This document shows positions 16,236 to 25,737 of a DNA stretch of 64,000 bases, in pieces. The position numbers were made by a program, and so were the translations under genes. The stretch comes from Pyrinomonadaceae bacterium (GTDB taxonomy: Bacteria > Acidobacteriota > Blastocatellia > Pyrinomonadales > Pyrinomonadaceae): NCBI GenBank assembly GCA_019694355.1, contig JAIBCB010000003.1:620001-684000 (forward strand), read 5' to 3'. The notes below the pieces were generated by a model. That model searched no databases. It was not told where the DNA came from and saw only the letters and a program-made list of their open reading frames with translations. Position 1 is the stretch's first letter, and each line of letters starts with the position of its first letter.

Positions 16236-17761
16236 TTGTCGATCTTCCTCAGTAATCGTACTTTCTCGAGATAAAAATCCTGCTCGGTAACTATAGTGTA
16301 ATTGGCTTTTACGTAACTTTCCAGAGGAGCACACGCAAGCGTCTCCGAACAGATCGAACCCGTAACGAGCCATATTTCCTTTGCGTTCGGGTCGATCTGC
16401 GAAATAAGGAAACTTATCTCGTCTTTTCGGCTCGCAGCAGAACCTTGCGGAGCGTTCAGCGAAAAGCGGAAATAGCCGGATTCCGGCGCAATATGAACCT
16501 TGTCGTAGTACGTTTGCTTGAGGGCGAGCGTGTCGTAAACGGGAAAAACGTAGATCTGCCGAATCTCCGGGCTTGATTCGAGATAATCTGCAACTCGGTC
16601 CCAATCGCCGCGTTTTGTCATCGTCGGGTAAAGACAGACGATCGAAGCCTGAAAGAAGGTCGTAAAGATCAGGCCGCCCACGGCGACGGCCGCGAGCCTT
16701 AATTTATTTGAAGCGACGGCGGCCGAAAGATCGAAGCCGAGCGAGACCGCGGCGAGCAGAACGGGCACGAATGCGACGCTCGCATGCCTAAGTTCGACAA
16801 GATCGCTCCCGACCGCGAAATATGCGATGAGCAGACAGCCAAACGTCGTTGCGGCAAGTGCGAGAAGCCGCCATGAGCGGTTCGAGATATGCCGTAAATT
16901 CATTGCCGTGAAGACCCCGACGATGACGCACACGATCCTTACGATCCATAGCCTTGCGAAGGCAATGGTGCTGGGTTCACCGGTCGGAAATAATCCGGCC
17001 GGCAGCAGGATCGTTACGAAATGCTGCCAAACGAGACGCAGGCCCTCGATGAGCGAACGCGGTTCGGAAAAGCCCTGCGTGTTGACCGCGAATTGATCTC
17101 TCACAAGCAACGCCTGCGGCAGAAAGACGATCGCGACAGGTATCATCGAGAGTAGAAAATTCAAGATATTCTTCGCGCGTCCCGAAACGACATTTGCGAC
17201 GAGGCAGCCCGCAAGAACAAAGCCGAGATAATAATTCGAATAGAGAGCAACCGTTGCAACGACGATGAAAGCGATGCGAGGCCGCGTTCGAGCAATCGCT
17301 CCCTGAGCGATAAGAGCTTCGTTGAGGTGGACGAGCAGGGCGGCGAGGACAAAACCGAGAGCGTAACCGCGGATCTCAAGTGCGGCCCAGATCGCTAGCG
17401 GATGAAGGCCGAAGAGAAATGCGGCGATCGCCGCCGCACGGTTCGACAAAAAACATCGAGCGAATTTCCATACCAGGAAAATACCGACCGTTGTGCAGAT
17501 GATCGAGAAAAGACGCGCGAAGAAGACCGAGTTCCCCAACATTCGCCACAGCGACATTATCCAGAAATAGAGCGGAGCTTGTTTTTCGTCGATCCATGCA
17601 AATTGAAATGCGTGGAGAAACCCGCTCTGCGTCGTGTAAAGCGTTGATGCCTCATCGACCCAAATGTTCAGCCAATAGGCAAGCGGCAGCACGATCGCGA
17701 GATGCACCGCGACCACCGCAAGCAAAGTAGATCGTGCAAATTTCTCTTGATTTTCCTGCAT
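16232..17761 (-). CDS. GT-C membrane glycosyltransferase (GT39-like)
   Basis: The 509-residue protein has about ten to twelve membrane helices and a C-terminal soluble domain of about 110 residues. After helix 1 it carries the acidic loop NIWVDEASTLYTTQ, the Asp/Glu catalytic motif of GT39/ArnT-type enzymes, which move a sugar from a polyprenyl-phosphate donor on the outer face of the cytoplasmic membrane. The start shares one base with the preceding GT-C gene stop (TAATG). Acceptor and sugar are not shown. Confidence 0.87.
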   Translation of the reverse strand: MQENQEKFARSTLLAVVAVHLAIVLPLAYWLNIWVDEASTLYTTQSGFLHAFQFAWIDEKQAPLYFWIMSLWRMLGNSVFFARLFSIICTTVGIFLVWKFARCFLSNRAAAIAAFLFGLHPLAIWAALEIRGYALGFVLAALLVHLNEALIAQGAIARTRPRIAFIVVATVALYSNYYLGFVLAGCLVANVVSGRAKNILNFLLSMIPVAIVFLPQALLVRDQFAVNTQGFSEPRSLIEGLRLVWQHFVTILLPAGLFPTGEPSTIAFARLWIVRIVCVIVGVFTAMNLRHISNRSWRLLALAATTFGCLLIAYFAVGSDLVELRHASVAFVPVLLAAVSLGFDLSAAVASNKLRLAAVAVGGLIFTTFFQASIVCLYPTMTKRGDWDRVADYLESSPEIRQIYVFPVYDTLALKQTYYDKVHIAPESGYFRFSLNAPQGSAASRKDEISFLISQIDPNAKEIWLVTGSICSETLACAPLESYVKANYTIVTEQDFYLEKVRLLRKIDK

Positions 17762-19254
17762 TAGGGTCGCAGATCGAAGACGATGAACTCGTCCGTCTCG
17801 GTCACGGTCGGGAATTGCCGGTCGAGAGAAGCCTCAAATCCGGCAGCCTTTGCAAGGTCGCTTTTTTGAGCAACGAAATATTGAGCACCGAGATCTCGAA
17901 ATCCCTCGACCGCGGGAAGCGTTTGTCGGTCACTGCAGATATTAAAGCCTTTTCGGTCGAGCCAGTAAAACATATACGACGCATTGTAAGCGAGTTCGTA
18001 GCCGTCCGCATCGACGCAGGCTCCGCCCGAAACAAGTATAAGCCCGCTGCGGCGAAGATGCGGCTCGATCTGATTTGCCTCGGCAAAGGCAGGTTCGAGT
18101 TTGCGGTGCTCAAGAAAGAGCTGTCGGATCGATCGAAGGTCAAATACAAATGCAGCGAGCGAGGCGATGACGATCAACGCGGCGAGGATGGCGTGCCTCG
18201 ACAGCTTCTTGTCGTGATCTCGGAGTAATGAAATGCCTTTGCCTGCACCGAGGCCGATCAGCAAACTCGCCGGAGCGACGGCGAAAACGTGGTAGTAATT
18301 TGCCCATTCATCGGCGGTTGTTCGAGCGGCGATGATAAGGAACACGAAAACCGATGCAAGCCAGATAAGCGAGAAAGATGCTGCTCTTTCACGTCTCGCA
18401 AGGGCGATGCCAACGGCGGCAACTACCAAGCCGATGCCGCCCCAAACCCATACGGCCTCATTCTGCAGGATGCCGAGAATGAAGTACGGATTAGTGAAAA
18501 AATCAAGGCCGATCCAATGGTATTCATTCGAGATGCCGAGCGAATTGCCGTAAGTGAGCCAGAGAAGTTTTGCGTGCGTGTACCATAGAACGCCGGGAAC
18601 AAGAGCGATCGCGGCAAACGCGTAGGCCCGCCACGTTCTTAAAGCTCGAAAGCCCTCTTTCTTGAGCCAGAGTATCGCAAAGAGCAGGCCGATGTGCACC
18701 GATGTTGCTTTTGCGAGGATCGCGAGCGACGTAGATACGGCACTCGCGTAGAGATCGGACGTCTTGTTCGTATTTGTCCAGCGTGAAAAGAAGTAAGCCG
18801 CCGCGATGTACGCGAGCATCGTCAAACCTTCGGGCTGCACAGCAGTCGAAACTTCAAATATCAGAGGGTTGAAGGCGAAGAATGCAAAGGCCGCGACGGC
18901 AGATTCGGGAGCGAGAATGTCGCGTGCAAGGAACCAAAAGAACGCGAGCACACCGAGCGAAAGCAGCATCGAGATGATGCGTCCCGTTTCATCATGTACA
19001 CCGAAAACCTCATAAACCAAGGCGATCGTCCACGGGTAGATCGGCATTTCCATCTCGGCAAACCCCGGACCGGTTCCACGCCAGTCGATCCGCGGATAGA
19101 GCGGGTTCATTCCCTCGCGTGTGAAGTTCCGTGAGATGGCCCCGAGATCGCTTTCGCGCCAAGATGCGCGATCGAGTGGCCGGAATGTATCGGCGACCCT
19201 CAGTAGAATGGCGGCCGCGAACAACGCAATGAATACTGCTCGCTGTGCCTTCAT
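17761..19254 (-). CDS. GT-C membrane glycosyltransferase (GT39-like), second copy
   Basis: The 497-residue product starts at ATG 19254, overlapping the UbiA gene by four bases (ATGA). The first helix (about 5-22) is followed by DRASWRESDLGAISRNF, with the acidic pair expected for polyprenyl-phosphate-sugar transferases, and MPIYPWTIALVYEVFG. About ten more helices follow, then a C-terminal soluble domain with three cysteines. It is distinct from the neighbour at 16232 in sequence but similar in layout. It probably uses the lipid-linked sugar made by the adjacent UbiA enzyme (inference). Confidence 0.86.
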   Translation of the reverse strand: MKAQRAVFIALFAAAILLRVADTFRPLDRASWRESDLGAISRNFTREGMNPLYPRIDWRGTGPGFAEMEMPIYPWTIALVYEVFGVHDETGRIISMLLSLGVLAFFWFLARDILAPESAVAAFAFFAFNPLIFEVSTAVQPEGLTMLAYIAAAYFFSRWTNTNKTSDLYASAVSTSLAILAKATSVHIGLLFAILWLKKEGFRALRTWRAYAFAAIALVPGVLWYTHAKLLWLTYGNSLGISNEYHWIGLDFFTNPYFILGILQNEAVWVWGGIGLVVAAVGIALARRERAASFSLIWLASVFVFLIIAARTTADEWANYYHVFAVAPASLLIGLGAGKGISLLRDHDKKLSRHAILAALIVIASLAAFVFDLRSIRQLFLEHRKLEPAFAEANQIEPHLRRSGLILVSGGACVDADGYELAYNASYMFYWLDRKGFNICSDRQTLPAVEGFRDLGAQYFVAQKSDLAKAAGFEASLDRQFPTVTETDEFIVFDLRP

Positions 19255-20201
19255 CCGTGCTTCAGAATGCTTGGAAGATATACGACGAGTGCGGCGGCGA
19301 TAAGCCACAGCAAAAGGTTTAGAACCATCGGGCGGTCGTGGAAGAGTATCTTGACGGGATCACCGCCCGCATCACGCTGGTGGATCAGAAAGAGATAACG
19401 AAAGACGCCGTAAACAACGAACGGGATCGTGATCAGCATCCATTGCGAACCGACGCGTGCGACCGTCTCATCGGCCCGCGTGTATAGTGCGTAGGTGATC
19501 AAGGCGGCACCGGCGCAGATCGCCATTATCGAATCAAGAAAATGAATCGAGTATTCGCCGAGATTCTTTCGATGCGTGCTCGCGGCGGATTCGAGCAGCG
19601 TCAATTCGTGTCGCCGTTTTCCAAACCCGACGAGCAGAGCGACCATCGAAGTGCAGATGATCAGCCACTCCGAGATCGTTACGTCGATCAGTACCGCACC
19701 TGATATCGCCCGCAAGACAAATCCGCTCGCGATCAGGATCACGTCGAGGATGACGATGTTCTTGAGCTGGAGCGAGTAGGCAAGGCAGATCGAAAGATAG
19801 AGGACGATGATCAGAGCAAAGCTAAAACTTAAGGCGAGCGAACCCAAAGCAGCGATGGCGAACAGCAGGATCATCGCGATGCGGGCGAGATTGGTATTCA
19901 GGTCGCCCGCGGCAAGCGGCCGCTTGGACTTGATCGGATGTTGTCGGTCGGCCTCGACATCGCAGAGATCGTTGAAGATATAAATGCCGCTGCTGGCTGC
20001 GCAAAAAAGAAGAAAGCCGGCGGTGCTCGTCCAAAGATCGTGGAGGTCGAAGAGCGAACGCGAAAAGATCACGCCCGTAAATACGAGAAGATTCTTTGTC
20101 CATTCCTGCGGACGCATCTCGACAAGCAGGCCGCGAAGATTTCCCCGCAGCGTGCCTCGCAAGGTCAAGGCAGGCGGCCGTTCGATGTCGAGCGGTTTCA
20201 C
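19251..20201 (-). CDS. UbiA-family prenyltransferase, decaprenyl-phosphate phosphoribosyltransferase type
   Basis: The 316-residue integral membrane protein has eight or nine helices. The start of the mature enzyme reads RPQEWTKNLLVF, and the first Asp motif is FNDLCDVEADRQHP followed by KSKRPLAAG. These fit the branch that moves phosphoribose from PRPP to polyprenyl phosphate, giving the precursor of lipid-linked ribose or arabinose. It overlaps both neighbours by four bases (ATGA). Specificity is inferred from the family pattern; another phospho-sugar donor is possible. Confidence 0.85.
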   Translation of the reverse strand: MKPLDIERPPALTLRGTLRGNLRGLLVEMRPQEWTKNLLVFTGVIFSRSLFDLHDLWTSTAGFLLFCAASSGIYIFNDLCDVEADRQHPIKSKRPLAAGDLNTNLARIAMILLFAIAALGSLALSFSFALIIVLYLSICLAYSLQLKNIVILDVILIASGFVLRAISGAVLIDVTISEWLIICTSMVALLVGFGKRRHELTLLESAASTHRKNLGEYSIHFLDSIMAICAGAALITYALYTRADETVARVGSQWMLITIPFVVYGVFRYLFLIHQRDAGGDPVKILFHDRPMVLNLLLWLIAAALVVYLPSILKHG

Positions 20202-21169
20202 GATAGTGCCGGTTCCGCCTCATTCGCGGAGCTGACACGCTCTCTCAGATCGGCCGCGTGGCCGCCGACGGTCGTAACGTCAAATGATTCTTTGAAGGTC
20301 GAGATCATCCAATCCAGGATGTCGGCCTTTGCCTGCGGGGCAAGCGACATTCCGGGGAAGAATTTCAGCTCCGATACCTCTTCACCGGTCAGGAAGTCGA
20401 GCGGATGAAGCAGAAGCGACGGCTGTACATTCGCGATCCGGCAGGCCGCAAGTGCCGAACGCCAATACAGCTTCGCAGCGAGCCGCGAGAATGTCGAAAG
20501 GTAGATCACGTAGCTTGCATGGATCGGTGTCTTAGCGCCCGGAAACGTGGTGACGGGTATCTCCGAGATCGTCCCTTTTGGGGTCGTGATCGAGTATGGG
20601 TTGAGCGGCTTGAAACCGTCCGAGAATCTGCCGAAGAGCTGCTTTCGTTTTGCGCGTTCTTCGTCCGACATCTTAGGAGCGGTGAAGAAATAGTACGCAC
20701 GCGCAAGCGGTGCGATGTAGGTCGGGAAGGTCGAACAGTCAAAATCGTAACCGCGTTCGGCAAGCGTTTCGAGCACCGTTTCGCTCAAGCTAAATCCCGG
20801 CCCGCGAAATCCCTTTGGGCGACGCCCGGTTGCGTTCTCGATCGCTTCTTCCGAACGCTCAAATTCCTCGATCAGCTCTTCTTTCGAATATAGATGCAGC
20901 CACGGTTCGTGATGAAAGCTGTGATTGCCGATCTCGTGCCCGGCGTCGGCTATGGACCGAAGGGCCGCGTGATTCTTCTCAAGTGCGGCATCCTGGCCGA
21001 CGATAAAGAAAGTGATCTTTTGATCGTACTTTTCAAGAAACGAAAGGGCGCGCGGCACGACGCGGTCTAGGTATGACGGGAATGTTTCCCAGCCCGAGTC
21101 GCCGTGCGTTTTCATATACGACCACTGATTGTCGAGGTCGAGCGAAAGACTCGCGATACGCTTTTTCAC
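20198..21169 (-). CDS. NodB-type polysaccharide deacetylase
   Basis: The 323-residue protein has the NodB metal site intact: SLDLDNQW (Asp11, Asp13), NHSFHHEPW (His83, His86/87) and FRGPGFS (Arg122, Pro124). It has no signal peptide, so it would act in the cytoplasm, perhaps on a lipid-linked or nucleotide sugar before export. It overlaps the FAD gene and the UbiA gene by four bases each. Removal of an N-acetyl or formyl group is the expected reaction; the substrate is unknown. Confidence 0.88.
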   Translation of the reverse strand: MKKRIASLSLDLDNQWSYMKTHGDSGWETFPSYLDRVVPRALSFLEKYDQKITFFIVGQDAALEKNHAALRSIADAGHEIGNHSFHHEPWLHLYSKEELIEEFERSEEAIENATGRRPKGFRGPGFSLSETVLETLAERGYDFDCSTFPTYIAPLARAYYFFTAPKMSDEERAKRKQLFGRFSDGFKPLNPYSITTPKGTISEIPVTTFPGAKTPIHASYVIYLSTFSRLAAKLYWRSALAACRIANVQPSLLLHPLDFLTGEEVSELKFFPGMSLAPQAKADILDWMISTFKESFDVTTVGGHAADLRERVSSANEAEPALS

Positions 21170-22662
21170 GCCAACGCCTCCTTGGCTGAAAGTTCTTCGA
21201 GCAGCTCAGACGCAAATCTCTTTGCGAGAGCAACGGTCTCGTTGACGTTCAGCGTACCGTTGACGATGTGCGTCGAATTTACCACGTAGAGGCCGTCCAC
21301 GGACGTGCGCATCGGCGGAAGGTCTTCTGAATAGTTCACGACAGGCAAGGGGAAAACCCTTCTCACCCGCGAAACTTTGAACGCGAGCACATCACGACGT
21401 TTGAAGCGCGGATACATTCTTTCGAGCTCGGCAAGAAAGCTCTCGCGTATCTGATCGTCGCTTGCTTCAAAAAGCCTGTCGTCGGGATCGACATATTTCG
21501 GCAGGTAGATCAACGAGCTTCCGCCGAATTCCGTCTTGTTCACGAGCGTCGTCATCTCGATGACTCCAGTAAAAGGCGAATCGTCGATGATGTTCGTTAC
21601 ATAGAACTTCGATAGGGACGATCGCAGCAAAACCGACGCACAGATGATGCCCTGATATCGGATATTCGCAAGATCGAGGTGCTCGCGGCCTTTGAGCTGC
21701 GGCGCGATCTCGGCAGCCTTTGGCGAAGGACAGGTCAGGATCACGCGGTCGAATGTTTCGGGCAGAGGAACGGGAATGCGATCGGCGCGTCGTCGTCGCG
21801 GAGTCGGGTCAGGTTCGGTGATGAAAGCTCCTGAAAAGCCCGCAGCGACGCCAACCGCGGAATTGAACGCCGCATATTTAGTTCTATGCGCGAGCGATCG
21901 TGCGGCGAGGTCTGTCTTTCGCCGTGCGTCAACGACCTTGACGGTGAATGCTCCGCTTGAAAGCTTTTCAACGCGATCAACGGGCGAATTCAGCCGCACT
22001 TCGATGCCTTTCTCCGCAAGAACCTCGGCAAAGCGTTCGAGCACGCGGGCGTAGCCGCCGCGAACGTATCCGAACATCTCTTTCTTCAGGCCGGAACGCC
22101 TCGCTGCGTACATTCGCTGGATCGTCGCCCAGATGAATGCCGCCGAAGTGTCCTTATACGATTCGCCGAGTTTCGCGAGCAAAAGCGGGCGCCAGATCTT
22201 GTCGAACGTTTTCTTGCCCGAGAGTTTCGTTAGCCACTCTTCGACGGTGATCTTTTCGAGCTCTTTCCAATCGGTGATGCGCGATGCCTTGAAGATCGTG
22301 TAGCCGAGACGCATTTTCGAAAAGAGGCCGAGTGGCGGAAACTTCAGGAACTCGATCGCGTTCGACATCGAATGAAGCTCGCCGTCCGAGAAGAATCCGG
22401 TCTTGGTTTCGACCCAGCGGAATTGGTCTGCGAGGCCGAGCTCTTCGATTAGTCCGCGTGTGTGCACATCTGAAAGAAGCGTGACGTGATAATGCTTGTC
22501 CCACGTGTAGTCGCCGATGTTCCACGCCGACGCAAGGCCGCCGATCGCAGCCCCTGATTCAAAGATCGTGACGCGATGACCGGCTTCCGCAAGACGTAAC
22601 GCGGCCGTCATGCCGAGAAAACCCGACCCAACGATCGCGATATTTTGGGAGTTCGTGTTCAA
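21166..22662 (-). CDS. FAD-dependent oxidoreductase or mutase-like protein
   Basis: The 498-residue protein begins with a Rossmann motif (IAIVGSGFLGMTAALRLAEAG, about 8-28, split here) and IFESGAAIGGLASAW. It keeps the DKHYH segment and a C-terminal VNSTHIVNGTLNVNETV that closes the FAD site. This architecture is shared by protoporphyrinogen-oxidase-like and UDP-galactopyranose-mutase-like enzymes; I cannot decide between them. Its place between the acyltransferase and deacetylase/UbiA genes suggests a sugar or lipid-sugar substrate. It starts 33 bp after the acyltransferase stop. Confidence 0.82.
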   Translation of the reverse strand: MNTNSQNIAIVGSGFLGMTAALRLAEAGHRVTIFESGAAIGGLASAWNIGDYTWDKHYHVTLLSDVHTRGLIEELGLADQFRWVETKTGFFSDGELHSMSNAIEFLKFPPLGLFSKMRLGYTIFKASRITDWKELEKITVEEWLTKLSGKKTFDKIWRPLLLAKLGESYKDTSAAFIWATIQRMYAARRSGLKKEMFGYVRGGYARVLERFAEVLAEKGIEVRLNSPVDRVEKLSSGAFTVKVVDARRKTDLAARSLAHRTKYAAFNSAVGVAAGFSGAFITEPDPTPRRRRADRIPVPLPETFDRVILTCPSPKAAEIAPQLKGREHLDLANIRYQGIICASVLLRSSLSKFYVTNIIDDSPFTGVIEMTTLVNKTEFGGSSLIYLPKYVDPDDRLFEASDDQIRESFLAELERMYPRFKRRDVLAFKVSRVRRVFPLPVVNYSEDLPPMRTSVDGLYVVNSTHIVNGTLNVNETVALAKRFASELLEELSAKEALA

Positions 22663-22695
22663 TTGTTTCCCTACCTTTATCCGAGCAAAAACTGA

Positions 22696-23316
22696 CTAAA
22701 CTGATGCGGCGGCCGCATCGATCTCTGTCACGGTGCCGCTGCTGATCTCATAGCGAAAACCACATTCGCAGGCGACGTTCGCCGTGTCGCCATCCGCAAA
22801 CTTATGTATAAGACTTCCGCATTTGCAGACGACGCCGATCGAGCGTGCGGGCGATCCGAGAGCAAGATGAAAATCGGGGATCGACCTTGTTACCACTGAA
22901 CCCATTCCGATCATTGCCCAACGGCCGATCTCAAGATCGTTGCCGATGACACAGCCCGCCCCGATCGTTGCACCTTCGCGTACCAAGGTCGGGCGCGTGT
23001 GTTCGTCCGGTTCGCTTGGGCGAAGCGTCTTTAGATCGGGCATCGTTGCCCGCGGAAAGCGATCGTTCGTGAACGTCGTCGAGGCCGAGATCATCACGCC
23101 GTCTTCGATCGTGACCGCTGCGCAGATATAGACCATCGCGTTGATCTTTACGCGCTCGCCGATCTTTACGTCGTAAGCGATGTAGGTCTTTTCGCCGACG
23201 ATACATTCCTCGCCGAGCGTCGCTCCGTGCCTAATGTGCACGTTGTCCCAAATGCTCGTGCCTTCCCCGAGCGTTACGTTCTCTTCGATGATCGCTGTCG
23301 GATGTATGCGAGCCAT
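22696..23316 (-). CDS. left-handed beta-helix N-acyltransferase with C-terminal zinc ribbon
   Basis: The 206-residue product (ATG 23316) is a hexapeptide-repeat protein: HPTAIIEENVTLGEGTSIWD, HIRHGATLGEECIVG, AYDVKIGERVKINAMVYI. It has the ASTTFTNDRFPRA loop seen in WbpD/WlbB-type acetyltransferases that acetylate amino groups on UDP-sugars. After the helix there is a zinc knuckle pair (CKCG and CECG, about 160-190). The role fits the aminotransferase and Gfo/Idh genes upstream: an oxidised then aminated sugar would be acetylated here (inference). Confidence 0.88.
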   Translation of the reverse strand: MARIHPTAIIEENVTLGEGTSIWDNVHIRHGATLGEECIVGEKTYIAYDVKIGERVKINAMVYICAAVTIEDGVMISASTTFTNDRFPRATMPDLKTLRPSEPDEHTRPTLVREGATIGAGCVIGNDLEIGRWAMIGMGSVVTRSIPDFHLALGSPARSIGVVCKCGSLIHKFADGDTANVACECGFRYEISSGTVTEIDAAAASV

Positions 23317-23334
23317 AATATTCGTCCGTTTCAC

Positions 23335-23405
23335 CACAGAGGGGCCAGAGAGCACGGAGGTGCTAGAAACTACGGTTTCTATTTCTCTCTGGCCTCGCCT
23401 CTGTG
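23335..23405. repeat. 71-nt cruciform-like inverted repeat
   Basis: CACAGAGG (23335-23342) pairs with CCTCTGTG (23398-23405), CCAGAGAG (23345-23352) with CTCTCTGG (23385-23392), and an inner AGAAAC (23365-23370) with GTTTCT (23375-23380). It fills the only sizeable gap between the Gfo/Idh and acyltransferase genes and could modulate or attenuate downstream transcription. CTCTGTG-type fragments also occur before miaA (about 37900-37920). Confidence 0.8.
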
Positions 23406-23409
23406 ATCT

Positions 23410-24423
23410 TTAACCTGCCGCGAGAGCCTTCTCAACGACGGGCTGCCAAAGTTTCTCGCTCATCGAACGATAAGCAGCTTCGATCACTTGAACCGACGCC
23501 ATCGCATCCGCAGGCGTTATCAGAAGATCTTCTTTGCCCCGAAGTGCGTTGCCGAAATTCTCGATCTTGCCTTTGAATGACGCGACCTTGTCGTAACCCG
23601 TTCCGAAGACGGTCCAGTCGGGGTTCGACGTTGTGCGATATTTTGATTCACGCCAGCCGACGTGGAGCGTTCCGTTCGATCCGTAGATGCTTAGGAAAAA
23701 GGGAAGTTCCTTGTTGATCCCCCAGGTCAGATCGACGCTCGCCGTCACGCCGTCAACGGTCTTTGCAAGAAGTTTCACGTTCTCATCGACGGCAAGGCCC
23801 TGCGTTCCGCCGGCATCGACCGCAAGAACCGAGTCGATCGAACCGAGCAGATAGCGGATGATATCGACAGAATGCGTGCCGTTGTCGATCAGCACACCTC
23901 CGCCCGAGAGCGTTTCGTCCGAATTCCAACGCTTCGACATATCGACCTTCGCCGTGAAAGCATTCTCGAACTGCAGGATCTCGCCAAGTGCGCCAGAGGC
24001 GATGATGCTCTTTGCCTTGACAACGTCATCGCAATAGCGAAATTTCGACGCCATCGTGAAAAGCGTGTTGGAGCGTGCCGCCGCGGAGATCATCCGTTCA
24101 GCATCGGCGCTCGTTGTGCAGAGCGGTTTCTCGCAAAGCACGGGGATCGAACGATCGAGAAAGAAGCAGGCGATGTCAGCGTGCGTTGCGGGCGGCGTGG
24201 CGATGATCACCGCGTCGAGGTCTAGTCCCGCAAGCTCGCTGTGGGTCGCGAAGCTCTTGCCGCCTACCATTTCAGCAAGAGCTGCGGCCGCATCCGAACG
24301 TACGTCCGTCACGGCTACAAGATCACAGCACGCGCTTTGATTAAAAGCTTGCGCATAGGCTTGGGCGATGCCGCCGGCACCGACCAGACCAAACTTCAAT
24401 TTCTTATCCATATCAAGATTCAT
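23410..24423 (-). CDS. Gfo/Idh/MocA-family NAD(P)-dependent sugar oxidoreductase
   Basis: The 337-residue protein has the N-terminal cofactor site KFGLVGAGGIAQAYAQAF (about 10-27), IIATPPATHADIA, and the family hallmark PVLCEKPLCTT with the catalytic Lys. DNGTHSVDIIRYLLG, in the C-terminal domain, supplies the His/Asp pair. In WbpB-like pathways this enzyme oxidises a sugar C3; in others it acts on inositols. It follows the aminotransferase gene by 14 bp. Confidence 0.9.
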   Translation of the reverse strand: MNLDMDKKLKFGLVGAGGIAQAYAQAFNQSACCDLVAVTDVRSDAAAALAEMVGGKSFATHSELAGLDLDAVIIATPPATHADIACFFLDRSIPVLCEKPLCTTSADAERMISAAARSNTLFTMASKFRYCDDVVKAKSIIASGALGEILQFENAFTAKVDMSKRWNSDETLSGGGVLIDNGTHSVDIIRYLLGSIDSVLAVDAGGTQGLAVDENVKLLAKTVDGVTASVDLTWGINKELPFFLSIYGSNGTLHVGWRESKYRTTSNPDWTVFGTGYDKVASFKGKIENFGNALRGKEDLLITPADAMASVQVIEAAYRSMSEKLWQPVVEKALAAG

Positions 24424-24437
24424 TACGTCTCCCCGGC

Positions 24438-25667
24438 CTACTTTCTTAGTCTGCTTGCCGCGATACGAACATTGTCGGCGATATAGCGGACGTGTTCTTC
24501 GGTGTACTTTTCATTCCAGGGAAGTACGAGCACGTCGTGCAATGCTTTTGCAGTGAGCGGATAGTTCTCCATTTCGTAATCGACAGCGCCTTCGCGTGCG
24601 AGATTGAACGGGAATTGGCTCGTGCCGAGCGTGTTCTTTTCCTGGAAAACCTGACACATAAATGCAGGCTTGACGATGTAACGCGGTGCCGAGAAGATGT
24701 TCTTCTCTTTGAGGAGATTCGCCATTCCGACCGATCCGCCTTCGATCTTCGTGTCATCGACGGTCAGGCAGTATTTCCAGTAAGTGTGCGTCGCGTCGTC
24801 TGCAATGACGGGAGTTTCGATGCCGTCAATGCCTTGGAGAAGTTCGGTCAGAAGGGCCGCAGCCTTCTGGCGATTTTCGACGCAGGTTTCGAGTTTTTCG
24901 AGCTGGCCGAGTGCGACCGCAGCCTGAAGCTCGCCCATGCGATAGTTCAGCGCCATGAAGTAGTGGTCTGGATTCGCATCGCCGTAGCCCCAAGCCTTGT
25001 TGATATAGAGGAACATCTTGCGGGCAAGTTTCTCGTCGTTGGTCACGACCATTCCGCCTTCGCCGGTCGTCATATGCTTGCCTTGCTGGAGTGAAAAACA
25101 TCCGATATCGCCGATCGTCCCGGCAAAGACTTCGCCCTTGCGCGCAAGAAATGTCTGAGCTGAATCTTCAATAACGGGAATGCCTTTTTCCTTTGCGAGC
25201 TCCATGATCGGGCCCATTTCGCATGGGTTTCCAAAGAGGTGCGTGACGATGATGCCTTTCGTGCGTTCGCTGATCTTATTTGAGATCGTTTCGGCGGTCA
25301 CGTTGAGTGTCTTCGGATCGACCTCGGCAAAGACAGGAACGACGCCGCGATACATCAAGGGCGTCAAGGCGCCCATATCGGTGATCGAGGTCGTGATGAT
25401 CTCGTCGCCGGGTTCGGGGTTGATCGCGGCGACCGCGATGTGGATCGCGGCAGAGCCTGATGTACAGGCGTAGGCGAATTTCGCACCGAGCTTCTCGGCG
25501 AATTTCTGTTCGAGCATCTTGCCGAATTTTCCTTTCGTCGTCGTCAGGGTTCCGCTCCGGAGAGCTTCGGTAACGTAAGCGATCTCGGTTTCGTCAAAGG
25601 TCCGGCCGCTCGAATCCTGATCGGACGGGAGCGACATCAATAGTTCGGGTTTAGCAACGGGTGTCAT
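24438..25667 (-). CDS. DegT/DnrJ/EryC1/StrS-type sugar aminotransferase
   Basis: The 409-residue PLP enzyme has ACTSGSAAIHIAV (about 68-80), IEDSAQTFLA, and the Schiff-base Lys197 in FSLQQGKHMTTGEGG. These enzymes put an amino group on a keto-sugar, usually from glutamate. The SLQQGK form of the lysine motif differs from the PSKNLG form I associate with WbpE and is closer to some keto-cyclitol aminotransferases, so the substrate is open. The gene sits 14 bp upstream of the Gfo/Idh gene. Confidence 0.92.
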   Translation of the reverse strand: MTPVAKPELLMSLPSDQDSSGRTFDETEIAYVTEALRSGTLTTTKGKFGKMLEQKFAEKLGAKFAYACTSGSAAIHIAVAAINPEPGDEIITTSITDMGALTPLMYRGVVPVFAEVDPKTLNVTAETISNKISERTKGIIVTHLFGNPCEMGPIMELAKEKGIPVIEDSAQTFLARKGEVFAGTIGDIGCFSLQQGKHMTTGEGGMVVTNDEKLARKMFLYINKAWGYGDANPDHYFMALNYRMGELQAAVALGQLEKLETCVENRQKAAALLTELLQGIDGIETPVIADDATHTYWKYCLTVDDTKIEGGSVGMANLLKEKNIFSAPRYIVKPAFMCQVFQEKNTLGTSQFPFNLAREGAVDYEMENYPLTAKALHDVLVLPWNEKYTEEHVRYIADNVRIAASRLRK

Positions 25668-25737
25668 AATTAGGACGTATATTTACTGGTCAAAAATGGG
25701 GAATGCGGGGGACGTAAAACAACACATCCGACGCTTG

